Of a stretch of DNA of 64,000 nt, positions 46,702-56,800 are shown piece by piece. Position numbers and translations under genes: made by a program. Under the pieces are notes generated by a model. The model did not search any database and had not been told where the DNA came from. It saw only the letters and a program-made list of their open reading frames with translations. The stretch is from an uncultured Prevotellaceae bacterium (GTDB taxonomy: Bacteria; Bacteroidota; Bacteroidia; Bacteroidales; Muribaculaceae), in assembly GCA_900318345.1 (NCBI GenBank), contig ONKD01000011.1:62001-126000 (forward strand). Reading direction: 5' to 3'. Numbering within the stretch: position 1 is the stretch's first letter; each line of letters starts with the position of its first letter.

Positions 46702-47331
46702 TCAACGCCTCTTGGCCACCTTGCGCGAGCTGATGGTACCATCGGGCCTGGTGCTCACTTGCACAGCCACAGGCACACTATCGGCCGATGGAATAGGTTG
46801 CCCCAACAGGTTGAAGTACAAATCATCATCAGTTTTCTGATCGATGGGGATGCCGATAAGCGAACTAGAGGGCACGGTTACCGTCGTGGTATCGTCACCG
46901 ATAAAAATCGTTGTGTTCTCCATGGTCGAGCCACGGCATTTCCACAGGAAAATCTCCCCGCCCTTAAAGTCGGCCATGGCTTCAAAATTGATCGTCATCA
47001 CAGCCATGGTGTCGGGTGGGAAGCACACCCTTGAGAAAGGATACATGCCAATGGTCAACACGCCGCCATTATTATTCTCAAACAGGTGCATGTCATATTC
47101 ATTGGCATAGGGGGTCAACTCGCACTCTGATATTCTGAGTCCACTGGGCAGTGTTATGTTAAACTGGATGCCACGAGTGGAATCCAAATTTGCCAGCATG
47201 ACAGGCACGGCAAGGCTTGAATCGGGATAAATCTCAAAATTCTCGATATAAATCCTATTGCGTTGCTGTGCCACAGCCGCGAGTGTGAACAGCGCAGCCA
47301 TCATCACCATCATGTAACGTCTCATTCTCAT
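46702..47331 (-). CDS. Small secreted protein with cohesin-like pattern
   Basis: This 209-residue protein has a signal peptide (MVMMAALFTLAAVAQ). A single beta domain (about residues 25-155) has the cohesin/CBM-fold pattern VPVMLANLDSTRGIQFNITL, then GGVLTIGMYPF, then MAVMTINFEAM. These correspond to the N-terminal strands, the central strand and the late L/I-x-F strand of cohesins. The tail (LYFNLLGQPIPSADS, then TRPDGTISSRKVAKRR) resembles the final strands of type IX tails. Cohesins bind dockerins, and the gene directly upstream (CotH) and six others here end in dockerin pairs. The similarity is a pattern judged by eye, not a proven homology. Confidence 0.5.
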   Translation of the reverse strand: MRMRRYMMVMMAALFTLAAVAQQRNRIYIENFEIYPDSSLAVPVMLANLDSTRGIQFNITLPSGLRISECELTPYANEYDMHLFENNNGGVLTIGMYPFSRVCFPPDTMAVMTINFEAMADFKGGEIFLWKCRGSTMENTTIFIGDDTTTVTVPSSSLIGIPIDQKTDDDLYFNLLGQPIPSADSVPVAVQVSTRPDGTISSRKVAKRR

Positions 47332-47354
47332 CTCATTTTTAAAACCTTAAAGCG

Positions 47355-47362
47355 CAAAAGTA
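47355..47362 (-). promoter_or_regulatory. -7 box of the cohesin-like gene
   Basis: TACTTTTG on the minus strand matches TAnnTTTG, 24 bp ahead of the ATG at 47331. It shows this gene has its own promoter rather than relying on the CotH transcript. Confidence 0.45.
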
Positions 47363-47419
47363 AATAACTTTTACAAAACCACAAAATCCAACGCACAATT
47401 CTGACGATGAATGGCTTGC

Positions 47420-49357
47420 TTAATGGGCCAACAACTCATCTATCAGGGAGGTCAAGTCATTGATACCCACAACGCCATCGCCATCCACATCGGCCAGCAT
47501 CTCAGTAAACTCGTCGGTCCTTGCTGACAACATGTAATCAATGAGCGAGGTAACGTCATTGATTGTCACAAGGCCATCAAAATCGACATCTCCAATGATT
47601 AAATGCTCGGCTTTTAAGCGCTCATAGATGAGATTGACACGCTGGCGCAACCATCTTGCTGCCCACGTTGACTGGGTGGCATAGTTAATGGCGTCAGGAT
47701 AAACGGTTTTGCTCTTTTGGATCGAGGGCTTGGCATAAGCATAGTATTCAGCGCAAAAGTCGCACAACTCATCGAGCTTATCGCCCATGAAATCTATCCA
47801 CAGCTGGAACATGCGGCGCGAGACCTTGCCATTCTTGCCGATGCTGCTGATGAACTCATACTGTGCACCCGTGTACGGGGTATTAAAGAAATCATAATCG
47901 ACCAGCTTATTGAAATAACTGACTGGATAGGCTTGTATGTATCCACAGGCCCAATCCAGGTCCCAAACCGGCCCGAAAATGAACTTACTGGTATCATCCA
48001 GCATGTTCTCGATATAAAGGAACAGGCTCTTGGGGTGGTAAATTTCCTTATTGCAGATAAGCTCGCTGAACATCATGTAGCGCGCCATGTAGTCGATATC
48101 CACATAATCGGACAGGTCCTCCCCATTGGTGACCGCACGGTCAAAGGCGTCGAAACGCGACTGGATGGTGCTCAACGTGAGGAATGTCTCGTCCTCGCCA
48201 AACTCGGGATGCTTGATGTTGACCGGAATGTCGCTAGGCGTGGAGCGGAATTTCTGCTCCTCGGGCTCATCATAGTACAGGTCCAGTTCCAGCATGGCGG
48301 CTACCGTCTCGTCGAGCACTTCCACACTGTTGTTAGAAATCCCCACTTTCTCGGTGAAATTATAATTTCCCTTATAGGTGCCGTTGATGTACAAGTCAAC
48401 AGGGATGATGTGGTTGGCGGCAGGTGTGCCGATGAGGCTTGCTGCCTTCATGCCGATGGCATTGGTCAGCATCGAGCCCGTCATTTTGTTGGCAATCAGC
48501 ACCCAATTCTTGCCATTAGTCAGTCCCAATGGTTTTCTCTTGCTGGCAAATTTGAGACGGTAGGGGTTCTTAGCGGCGGGATCAGAAGACCACGAGGTGT
48601 TACCCCTGCCCTTGATCTTCACAGAGTCGGTCATCGAGGGGTAAACGCCAGCACCATCAATGATAATCTCAGCATCGAGGTAATACTCCTTGCTCGAGAT
48701 GTCCTCGCCGCCCACGGTGTTGATATCGATGCGGGGGACAGTCGTGCTGTGGTCGGTCAGGAAATCTACATTGACAGTATATTGCTTGCCATAGGGCACC
48801 ATGCCATAAGTCCCATTAACTGACCGAGTGAGGATCATGTCACCAGGGAAGGCGACCAGGTAGGTCTTACTGTTCCCAAAAGGCATACGGGTCACTGTAC
48901 TCACCTGCTCCACCCCATCGACATAGGCACGGGCTAGAGAGTCAGACAGTGCAAAGGATGCCGTGAGCCACTTGCCGATGCCACCCACCTCAACATTGAC
49001 CTCATCGTCGGTGATGACACCTATCGCATCGGTCACGACCTGGTAGTTATACTTGTTGTTAAACTTATAGGACGTGAACACAGGCAGGGCCTTGGGAAGG
49101 CTGTTATCAATTGACGCAATACTGCTCTGGGCATAGCTATAGACCCCGCCATTGAGGTCGACAACCGTCACGGTGCCGTTTCTAGTCTCAAAACTGCTGA
49201 CGCAGTCATCGGGGAAAACATATAGGTCACCATTATTAAATGTGATATACCTATCGGCATGGGCCATCGGTGCCAACATGACAAACACAAGCAAGGTAAA
49301 AATAGCCTTACCCAGGTCATGACTGCTATCGCGACGGAAAAGAGGAATACCTTTCAT
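47420..49357 (-). CDS. CotH kinase family protein with C-terminal dockerin pair
   Basis: This protein of about 645 residues has a signal peptide region (GKAIFTLLVFVMLAPMAHA) and a CotH domain from about residue 225 to 560. Landmarks are IKGRGNTSW, NPYRLKFASKRKPLGL, NWVLIANKMTGSMLTNAIG, and FGPVWDLDWACGY with the metal/ATP site acidic residues. CotH proteins of spores and cellulosomes are atypical protein kinases. The last ~60 residues are a dockerin pair (DVDFDGLVTINDV and DVDGDGVVGINDL). CotH plus dockerin is a combination known from cellulosome producers. The frame runs up to 49399, but the -7 box at 49397-49404 makes 49357 or 49363 the real start. Confidence 0.87.
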   Translation of the reverse strand: MKGIPLFRRDSSHDLGKAIFTLLVFVMLAPMAHADRYITFNNGDLYVFPDDCVSSFETRNGTVTVVDLNGGVYSYAQSSIASIDNSLPKALPVFTSYKFNNKYNYQVVTDAIGVITDDEVNVEVGGIGKWLTASFALSDSLARAYVDGVEQVSTVTRMPFGNSKTYLVAFPGDMILTRSVNGTYGMVPYGKQYTVNVDFLTDHSTTVPRIDINTVGGEDISSKEYYLDAEIIIDGAGVYPSMTDSVKIKGRGNTSWSSDPAAKNPYRLKFASKRKPLGLTNGKNWVLIANKMTGSMLTNAIGMKAASLIGTPAANHIIPVDLYINGTYKGNYNFTEKVGISNNSVEVLDETVAAMLELDLYYDEPEEQKFRSTPSDIPVNIKHPEFGEDETFLTLSTIQSRFDAFDRAVTNGEDLSDYVDIDYMARYMMFSELICNKEIYHPKSLFLYIENMLDDTSKFIFGPVWDLDWACGYIQAYPVSYFNKLVDYDFFNTPYTGAQYEFISSIGKNGKVSRRMFQLWIDFMGDKLDELCDFCAEYYAYAKPSIQKSKTVYPDAINYATQSTWAARWLRQRVNLIYERLKAEHLIIGDVDFDGLVTINDVTSLIDYMLSARTDEFTEMLADVDGDGVVGINDLTSLIDELLAH

Positions 49358-49396
49358 AAGCATTAATGTTGTAATGAATAAGTTACCAATGTGCTG

Positions 49397-49404
49397 CAAA
49401 GTTA
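49397..49404 (-). promoter_or_regulatory. -7 box of the cotH-like gene
   Basis: TAACTTTG on the minus strand matches TAnnTTTG, about 40 bp ahead of the chosen ATG. Confidence 0.5.
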
Positions 49405-49609
49405 CACAAATAATTCAAAACTTTGTCTTCCAACACCCAAATTCTGCCTATCCAGCGAACCGCAATGAGTGGATTGGACGCCCCTGCCAGCCATGCGGCC
49501 TAGCGCCAAAAACGGGGGTGACCGCACGACGAAACGCCCTCTGAAATGCCTGATGCTAAATAATGATTTGCCAAATTTTGCCATTGATGTTGTGCAAGTT
49601 TTTTAAAAA

Positions 49610-49820
49610 CTTAGCGCCTTGGCGACTTAGCGTGAGGCCAAACGGATAGCTACAATTCTCGTAATGTGTGTAAAAAAGTTTTCACGTGAATTATCGTGAA
49701 TTAATCATATAATTAATGAATAATTCATGGTAATTATATGTAAAAAATGGATTTCTTGTGAGCATCCGCGAGCAATCTTATAAACCTTAGCGACTTGGCG
49801 ACTTAGCGTGGGGCCAGGAA
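49610..49820. repeat. Repeat-bearing gap: short direct repeats around a fragment of the dispersed repeat
   Basis: Within the gap 49405-49947, ttagcgccttggcgacttag (about 49612) and ttagcgacttggcgacttag (about 49788) are direct repeats. Between them 49679-49745 is a ~65 bp copy of the core of the 9372/11562 repeat (TTCACGTGAATTATCGTGAA, then ATTAATCATATAATTAATG). Nothing coding is evident here. Confidence 0.75.
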
Positions 49821-49873
49821 ACGGCTGAACAACTACCAAATGATGGTCAAAAATCAAAAAATCGTTAAACTAC

Positions 49874-49904
49874 TTGACAAAACACCAACAATGTTGTAAT
49901 TTTG
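49874..49904 (+). promoter_or_regulatory. Promoter of the orphan two-gene operon
   Basis: TTG at 49874-49876 and TAATTTTG at 49897-49904, 20 bp apart, match the phylum consensus. It lies 44 bp ahead of the first ATG. Confidence 0.55.
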
Positions 49905-49947
49905 CAATGTCAAAATTATTGTTTTACCATTTTATTAAGTTGATACC

Positions 49948-50424
49948 ATGAACGACATGAAGACAGAAATCAAGAAACGCGCCCTGTGTGAGCAACGGGA
50001 CAAGGAGTTCCTGAGCCTGTACCACGCCACCCTCGACGCGATGCTCGAGCAGGGGATGGACGAAAGCCAGGCCCGCCGCGCCGCAGTCAAGTTTACCATC
50101 GCCAACGGCCACCCCCACTACCACGTGGACCACGAACGCGCCTACCGTTGCGTGTGTCACCTGCTCAACGCCGATGACAAGAAAGCCAGCAACGCACGCA
50201 CCTATCGCGCCATCGACGACACTACTGTTGCCAAAAACCGGCTAAGGCGCCAGATGTGGTATGAAATCACCCAGCACGTCAAGGAGCTGCGTGATCAGGG
50301 CATGAGCACCAACCGAGCCATCGACCACGTACTGGAACACTGCCGAGCCTCACGGTTTTTCATCACCCCGTCGACCGCATTGACCAAAATATGCACCCAG
50401 TCGCGCCGTCGCGCACTACGCTAA
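49948..50424 (+). CDS. Hypothetical protein, basic and helical
   Basis: This 158-residue protein is not recognised. It is highly charged and mostly helical by composition, without signal peptide or membrane segment. It has a His-rich middle (GHPHYHVDHERAYRCVCHLL) and a basic C-terminus ending QSRRRALR. An ATG three codons downstream (49957) is equally possible. It has its own promoter and lies 28 bp before a second unknown gene. The pair has no link to its neighbours and may be a remnant or cargo of a mobile element (inference only). Confidence 0.7.
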   Translation: MNDMKTEIKKRALCEQRDKEFLSLYHATLDAMLEQGMDESQARRAAVKFTIANGHPHYHVDHERAYRCVCHLLNADDKKASNARTYRAIDDTTVAKNRLRRQMWYEITQHVKELRDQGMSTNRAIDHVLEHCRASRFFITPSTALTKICTQSRRRALR

Positions 50425-50452
50425 TTATTCACCAATAAAAACTTAAATCACC

Positions 50453-50887
50453 ATGAACATCCACACCACCCGTCGAGCCAAGTACCGCATCGACATCAGC
50501 ATCGACCTGAACGAGATCCAGCAGGCCATCTACACCGAGGGGCAATGGCACCCCGCCAACAACGCCACCGCTTGGGGCGTGAACAGCAGCAACGAGCCCA
50601 TCATTGACCGCCGCGTGCGTGAGGGCCTTGACGACCTCATGGCCCGCATGAGCGGTTACATCATCGGCCAGAACATCAATTTCAATCTCGAGAGTGGCAA
50701 CATCATGCTTGCCATCGGGCTTGAGCATCGTCCGCTACTCACTATTGCCGACAACCTGAAAAGCGCCATCATCGCCGCGCTAGCCAACTACACGTTGATG
50801 TCGCTCTACGGCGACGAGGACAGCATCTATGGCACAGCCTGGCGCATGCACCGCGCCCGCGTGATGGTGCTGCTCGCTCGACCCTAA
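50453..50887 (+). CDS. Hypothetical protein, second gene of orphan pair
   Basis: This 144-residue soluble protein is not recognised. It begins MNIHTTRRAKYRIDISIDLN and holds a central RRVREGLDDLMARMSGYIIG, with a C-terminal helix ending RARVMVLLARP. No signal peptide is present. It follows the previous gene by 28 bp and is almost certainly co-transcribed. It looks like a small single-domain cytoplasmic protein; a phage or element origin is possible but unproven. Confidence 0.7.
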   Translation: MNIHTTRRAKYRIDISIDLNEIQQAIYTEGQWHPANNATAWGVNSSNEPIIDRRVREGLDDLMARMSGYIIGQNINFNLESGNIMLAIGLEHRPLLTIADNLKSAIIAALANYTLMSLYGDEDSIYGTAWRMHRARVMVLLARP

Positions 50888-50937
50888 TGTAATAAAACTT
50901 GACAAGAACGGCCATTAGAACTCATTTTCATGGGTCT

Positions 50938-50973
50938 TTTGGCCGCATTTCTCATTAAAATGCATTATCTTTG
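50938..50973 (+). promoter_or_regulatory. Promoter of C10 peptidase gene 1
   Basis: TATCTTTG at 50966-50973 matches the -7 box, 35 bp before the ATG. A TTTG at 50938-50941 is a possible but slightly distant -33 box. Confidence 0.5.
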
Positions 50974-51008
50974 CAGCAAATCTTTCACGTCTAAAAACAT
51001 TTTTCACT

Positions 51009-53402
51009 ATGAGACGATTTCAAACTTTCCTATTTTTTCTTTGTTTAGCAGTGACTAACTGCATGTGGGCTGGACCAATCACCGAGAGCCAGGCTAAGGC
51101 TGTCGCCGAAAATTTCCTCGCCAGCCACGGTGCATTAACGACTAGACTGATAACGGCCCACAAGGCGCCACGCATGGGCGCTGCGCCGACCAGCAGTCAG
51201 GCGGCCTACTATGTGTTTAACGGTGACCGCAGCAACAGCGGTTTCATCATCGTTGCCGGCGATGACCGCGCTCCTGCCGTGCTGGGCTACAGCGACCGCG
51301 GCACCTTTGACGCCAACGCTGTTCCTCTTGCCATGCAGGAATGGCTCGACGCTTATGCCGACCAAATCGAGGAACTGGACAAGGGCGCTCAAGCTGCCCC
51401 ACAGCTCCAGGCCAGACCGGCCATCAGGCCCCTGGTGCCGGCAGTCTGGTCACAAAACAACCCGTTCAACGTCCTATTCCCCTTCCTGCCTAACGGCAAG
51501 CATGCCTATGTGGGCTGTGTCGCCACGGCATTTGCTCAAGTGATGTATTACTGGCAATGGCCTGCTCGTCCCACTCGGTCGATTCCCGCCTATACCAGTA
51601 CCTGCGTAATCAGCAGCACTGATACACTAAAAATTAACATGCCAGAGTTGCCCATCGTCGACTTTAGTTGGAGTGCCATGCAGGACACCTACTTGACCAC
51701 TGACACCACCTCCCAAGCCGCATTGGCAGCCTCCAGGTTAAGCCTGTACTGTGCCCAAGCCGTTGAGATGACTTTCAAGCCATCCTCATCGGGTGCCATC
51801 ACTTCCAGCGTGCCCCTCAGGGCTACCACCTACTTTGACTATGACGCTAGAGCCCACATGGAGGGCCGCGAGAGCTACACTACTCAAGGGTGGGCCGACC
51901 TGCTCTATGCCGAGTTGGCAGCCGGACGCCCTGTCATCTACAGTGGCAGCAAGAAGAACAGTGGCCACGCCTTCATCTGCGATGGCTATGACGGCAACGG
52001 CATGTTCCACATCAACTGGGGCTGGAACGGACAGAGCAATGGTTACTTCCTGCTCAACGTGCTCAATCCCGACCTGCAAGGCACGGGTAGCGCCAGCGGC
52101 ACCTATGGCTACATCTACTCCCAGGGCGCAGTCGTGGGCTTCCAGCCCAACAAGGGTGGACAGCACATCTTTGAGGTAACAGCCGAGAATGTCCTGCTCA
52201 ACAGCTACATTGGCACACGTGACTACTCGACCGACCCGTTCAAGGCCTATGTTTCGTGCGAGTTCCACAACTATACGTCCGATACGCTTGACCTGCGCTT
52301 TGGCTGGGGTCTCTTCCAGGGTAGCGAGATGATCGAGAATCTCTACGGTGCCTACAACAACACCCTCCGGCCCGGCTACTTCCACCGCCACACCAACCTT
52401 GAACTGTTGTTTGGCGCGGGCTTGACCAGCGGCACTTACCGCATCATGCCCATGTGCACTGAGTACAGCAACCCGGATGGTTGGCGTCCCTGCGCCGGTG
52501 CCGAAAACAACTACATCGAGGTGACCATCGACGACAACAACTGCTACTTCGAGGGTCATGGCACTGCTGCCACCACCAACTACACGGTTAACGACATCAC
52601 CTTCAACGGCTTCATGCATCCTACCCGCCCAGTTGACATCAATGTCAACATGACCAACAACGGCCAGTCAGACAACGTGCTGCTGTACATGTTCGCTAAT
52701 GGCACATTCATTGGCACTGGTTATGTGGGCTTAGTGCCTGGCGAGACCGGCGACATCCCCTTCAGATTTGTGCCCGATGCTGCGGGAACCTATACCCTTA
52801 CCTTCTCGTTCAATGATGACGGTAGCGACCCCATTGCCACTCGCACGATCACCATCAACGCGATGCCTGCCGCCAACCTCTCTGGATCTCTTCAGGTGCT
52901 GAATGCTACTAACTATGTCATTAACGACAATAAGTTCAGCGTAGTGCTCACCGTTACCAACAACGGTTCAACTGCCTACAATGAGGACATCTCCATCAAG
53001 ATGTACAAGCACATCTATGGCAACATGGGTACGACTGTACAGGCCATCAACAAGCCCTTGTCACTGGCTGCCGGAGCAACCACTACCATCCAATTTGACT
53101 TGGACAACGTCATCAACGGCTGGGAATACTTTGTCAATCTTTACTACTACAGCAGTGGTTCACAAGTAAATCTCACTAGCTCATATTACCACACCATCGT
53201 CTTCCCCGAGGAACCCCAAGTTCTCATTGGCGATGTTAACGGCGACAACGAGGTGACCATCAAGGACGTGACCACCTTGATTGATTACCTATTGGGTAGT
53301 GATACCAGCATCAATGCCGATGGAGCCGACGTCAACCGTGATGGCGACATCACCATCAAGGACGTGACACAACTCATCGACATGCTGCTCAACAATCAAT
53401 AA
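51009..53402 (+). CDS. C10 (streptopain/SpeB-like) cysteine peptidase 1 with dockerin pair
   Basis: This 797-residue secreted peptidase has a signal peptide (FLFFLCLAVTNCMWA) and a Spi/pro-domain (PITESQAKAVAENFL, then YYVFNGDRSNSGFIIVAGDD). The C10 catalytic domain has Cys170 in YVGCVATAFAQVMYYW, His320 in NSGHAFICDGYDG and the downstream FHINWGWNGQSNGYF. Beta-sandwich modules follow, and the last ~58 residues form a dockerin pair (DVNGDNEVTIKDV and DVNRDGDITIKDV). C10 peptidases degrade host or dietary protein outside the cell, or process surface proteins. It is the first of three tandem paralogues, each with its own terminator or promoter. Confidence 0.93.
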   Translation: MRRFQTFLFFLCLAVTNCMWAGPITESQAKAVAENFLASHGALTTRLITAHKAPRMGAAPTSSQAAYYVFNGDRSNSGFIIVAGDDRAPAVLGYSDRGTFDANAVPLAMQEWLDAYADQIEELDKGAQAAPQLQARPAIRPLVPAVWSQNNPFNVLFPFLPNGKHAYVGCVATAFAQVMYYWQWPARPTRSIPAYTSTCVISSTDTLKINMPELPIVDFSWSAMQDTYLTTDTTSQAALAASRLSLYCAQAVEMTFKPSSSGAITSSVPLRATTYFDYDARAHMEGRESYTTQGWADLLYAELAAGRPVIYSGSKKNSGHAFICDGYDGNGMFHINWGWNGQSNGYFLLNVLNPDLQGTGSASGTYGYIYSQGAVVGFQPNKGGQHIFEVTAENVLLNSYIGTRDYSTDPFKAYVSCEFHNYTSDTLDLRFGWGLFQGSEMIENLYGAYNNTLRPGYFHRHTNLELLFGAGLTSGTYRIMPMCTEYSNPDGWRPCAGAENNYIEVTIDDNNCYFEGHGTAATTNYTVNDITFNGFMHPTRPVDINVNMTNNGQSDNVLLYMFANGTFIGTGYVGLVPGETGDIPFRFVPDAAGTYTLTFSFNDDGSDPIATRTITINAMPAANLSGSLQVLNATNYVINDNKFSVVLTVTNNGSTAYNEDISIKMYKHIYGNMGTTVQAINKPLSLAAGATTTIQFDLDNVINGWEYFVNLYYYSSGSQVNLTSSYYHTIVFPEEPQVLIGDVNGDNEVTIKDVTTLIDYLLGSDTSINADGADVNRDGDITIKDVTQLIDMLLNNQ

Positions 53403-53423
53403 TTGTTCTTTCAACCTCTTTAT

Positions 53424-53466
53424 CCAGGGCCTGGGATTTGCTTTTCCCAGGCCCTGGTTCATTTCT
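53424..53466 (+). terminator. Terminator of C10 peptidase gene 1
   Basis: CCAGGGCCTGGG (53424-53435) and CCCAGGCCCTGG (53446-53457) form a perfect 12 bp stem with a ten-base loop, then a T-rich stretch. Confidence 0.8.
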
Positions 53467-53505
53467 AGAGGGGTATCCCTTAATGAAAATCAGCGCCCCG
53501 CCTAT

Positions 53506-53750
53506 AGAGGGTGTGTCATAATTCATTTCTGGAATATTAACTGCCCTAGGGGCGGGAAAACTTGTGCAAAGGCCATGAAGTTTACTTCAATGGCTGAGGT
53601 GCCGCCAAGTTTCGGGAAATTAAAACAATTTTTGCATTAAAATTATAATAAATAAAATTTTTATTTAATTTGTTAAATAATTTGTTTAAATTTTTCGGCC
53701 GTAGGCCGATATATAATATATATAGCGACATTGCAATTGTGACACACTCT
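53506..53750. mobile_element. MITE-like element, copy B, with nested hairpin insert
   Basis: The left end agagggtgtgtcataattc (53506-53524) is identical to copy A. The right end (53734-53750, caattgtgacacactct) is diverged. The body is like copy A but carries an extra ~55 bp block at 53557-53612 with its own inverted ends (AAACTTG and CAAGTTT). The 481 bp gap 53403-53883 otherwise holds the terminator at 53424 and a -7 box, TATCTTTG, at 53832-53839 for the next gene. Confidence 0.8.
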
Positions 53751-53831
53751 CCACAAGGTTTACTGTCGTTAACTCCCTGAAAACAAGAATATATTTTCAT
53801 CAAACTGACGTGGATTTAGAAGAAGATTGAT

Positions 53832-53839
53832 TATCTTTG
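53832..53839 (+). promoter_or_regulatory. -7 box of C10 peptidase gene 2
   Basis: TATCTTTG on the plus strand matches TAnnTTTG, 44 bp ahead of the ATG at 53884. Confidence 0.5.
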
Positions 53840-53883
53840 TCCCAAAATTGAATTATTAACCTCAACTCATCAATTACCTTATC

Positions 53884-56800
53884 ATGAATAGAATCAGATT
53901 CTTCACGCTCATCACTTGCCTTGCTGCAGCATGGGCTGCGACAGGCGCTCCCGTCAGTGAATCCCAAGCGAGAATCATTGCCGCCAATTTCCTGTCCCGG
54001 CAAGCCGAGAGCCCCAAACTGGCGTTCAAGGCGCCAATGGGCTCGGTCACACCAGCCGCAGGCCAGGCAGCTTACTATGTGTATAACACCGCCACGGCCA
54101 ACAGGGGCTTTGTTGTGGTGGCTGGTGATGACCGTGTGCCCGCCATCCTCGGGTATAGCGACTCGGGACATTTTGACGCCGCCGACGTGCCCCCAGCCAT
54201 GCAGGAATGGCTCGACGGCTATACCACACAAATCGAGGCCATCGCTGCCGGAGCGAAACCCGAGCAACGCACTACCGCCAGGGCCGCAATCGCCCCGTTG
54301 CTACCCGTGCGTTGGGGACAAGGAACACCTTACAACATCAAACTGCCTCACATCAACGGTAGCGAGAATGCCCATGCCTATACGGGCTGTGTCGCCACGG
54401 CAATGGCACAAATCATGGCCTACTGGCAATATCCTCCACGCCCCATCACCACGATCCCTGGCTACACCTCTAACAGCGGCAAGACCACCGAGGTGTATAT
54501 GCCCGCCCTGCAGCCCACCGACTTTAACTGGCAGAACATGCAGGACACCTATTACACTAACGACACTACAAGCACGAGCGTCGATGCGGTATCTACCCTC
54601 ATGCTCTACTGTTCCACTTCGCTGCAGTCCAGTTTCGGAACGACCGGGACCGGTGCCTATACCCGCAACATCCCAGGGCGCCTCATCACCTACTATGGCT
54701 TCAAGAACTCATGCCATTACCTGTACAGGAAGTACTTCAGCACCCAGTCATGGGAAGACACCATCTACGCCGAGCTGGCCGCGGGACGGCCTGTTGCCTA
54801 TGCCGGAAACAAGCAGTCGGCGGGCCATGCCTTCGTGTGTGACGGCTATGACGGCCAGGGCATGTTCCACATCAACTGGGGATGGGCGGGCAAGAGCAAC
54901 GGCTATTTCCTGCTCAACCTGCTCAATCCCAGCGCCGAGGGCATTGGCAGCGCGGCTGGCGCCTATGGCTATGTCCTGGGACAAGGCATCGGGGTGGGCC
55001 TTGAGCCTGACGATGGCACCAGCGGTGTTGCGGCATTCACGTTCGACGATCTGGTCATCAACTCCAGTGTCACCACCCGCGGTGCGGCATCGTCCAATTT
55101 CTCGGTCACCGTGTCGGGAAAATTCGTCAATTACACCAATGTCTCGGCGAGATTCAGCCAGGGTTGGGGCCTGTTCAGGGACGGCGAGATGATCGAGAAC
55201 CTGTTTTACCGCAGTACTACCGGCGAAATCGGCAACGAGGGCTATATCACCGTGAGCGCCCGATCATTGAACTTCGGGGCTGGTCTCACCAGCGGCACCT
55301 ACCGCATCCTGCCCATCTACACCATCTATGGCGCCGATGACTGGCATCCCTGCATTGGGTCAGACGTGAATTACATCGAGGTGACCATCAACGATACCTA
55401 TTCTTGCTCCATCAGGGGCTATGGCAATGCTGGCAGCACAACCGCCTACACGGTGAACAGCTGCGGTGTCGAGGGCACCCTCAACCATGGCAAGCCCGTG
55501 GTGATGAACCTCAACCTCACCAACACGGGCACATCGACCAACGACATGGTTTACATGTTTGTCAACGGTGAGTTCACAGGCATGGGACTCGCCAACCTGG
55601 GCAAAGGTGAGACCGGGAACATCGTTTACCGCTTCACGCCCACCACGGCGGGCACCAAGACCATCACGTTCTCGCTCAAGGAGAGCGGCACGCCCGTCCT
55701 TTACACCAAGCGGGTCACCATCGCGACCATGCCTACTGCCACGCTCGACGTGTCCTACCGCATCCTCAACATCACCGAAGAGGATAACCGCATCATTACC
55801 GCCGACCGCTACAGCATCATTGCCGATATCACCAACAACGGGACGACGACCTACAACGAGGATTTCGCGGTGCGTCTGTACCGCGTCAACAACGAGAGCA
55901 CTAACGTGGGAACCGAACTGCTGAGTCAATCGCAACCCCTCGTGCTGGGCGCCGGTGAGAGCACGAGCCTCCAGTTTGACTTTGACCACGACCTGATTGA
56001 CGGCTGGAAATACTTCTGTTACCTGTACTACTACAGCGCCGGGGAGGCCATCGGCACAGGCACGAAGTGGTACACATTAAATCTGATTAATGCCCCGACC
56101 ACGGGCTATAGCGTGACGACAAGCGTCACCCCGGCCCAGGCAGGTACCATCAGCCTCACGGGCGGTGTGCTTGTCGGCAAGGCTCAGGCGGGCGACACCG
56201 TCACCTTCACCGTAACACCCGCCGCAGGCTACACCCTGGGCACCGTCAACGTGAACGCAGCCAGTGGCGATTCCATCGAAACCACCCTGGACAACGAGAG
56301 CGGCATTTACAGTTTCATCATGCCAGAGCAGGCGGTGACCGTGAGCGCCACATTTGAGGCCATCCCAGTTTACAGCATTGCGGTGACACCAAGCAATGAT
56401 GCAGGTGGGCGCTGCAGCCTGAGTACCGAGGCCGCAATGGCTGGAGAAACCGTGACCATTACGGCCAGTCCTTACGTAGGCTGGCAATGCGACAGCGTTA
56501 CCGCAACCATTAGCGGCACCCCACTGGAGGTGAATCAAGGCATTGAGGCAGAGTACAGCTTCACCATGCCCGAAGGTGATGTGGATGTAATGGTCTTCTT
56601 CTCACGCTCCTCAGGCAACCTGTTTGAGTTGGTCGAGACGCGGAGCAACATCACCGAGGGAGGAACCTATGTCCTTGTGAGCCGCACCCACGACAAAGTG
56701 ATGAGGCACTGGGGCGAAGGCGATGACACGTTCCAGGCCAATGACGTAACGGGCTGGGCCAATGAGGGCAAATCCATCGTCAGGGTTAACGATGAGGCTG

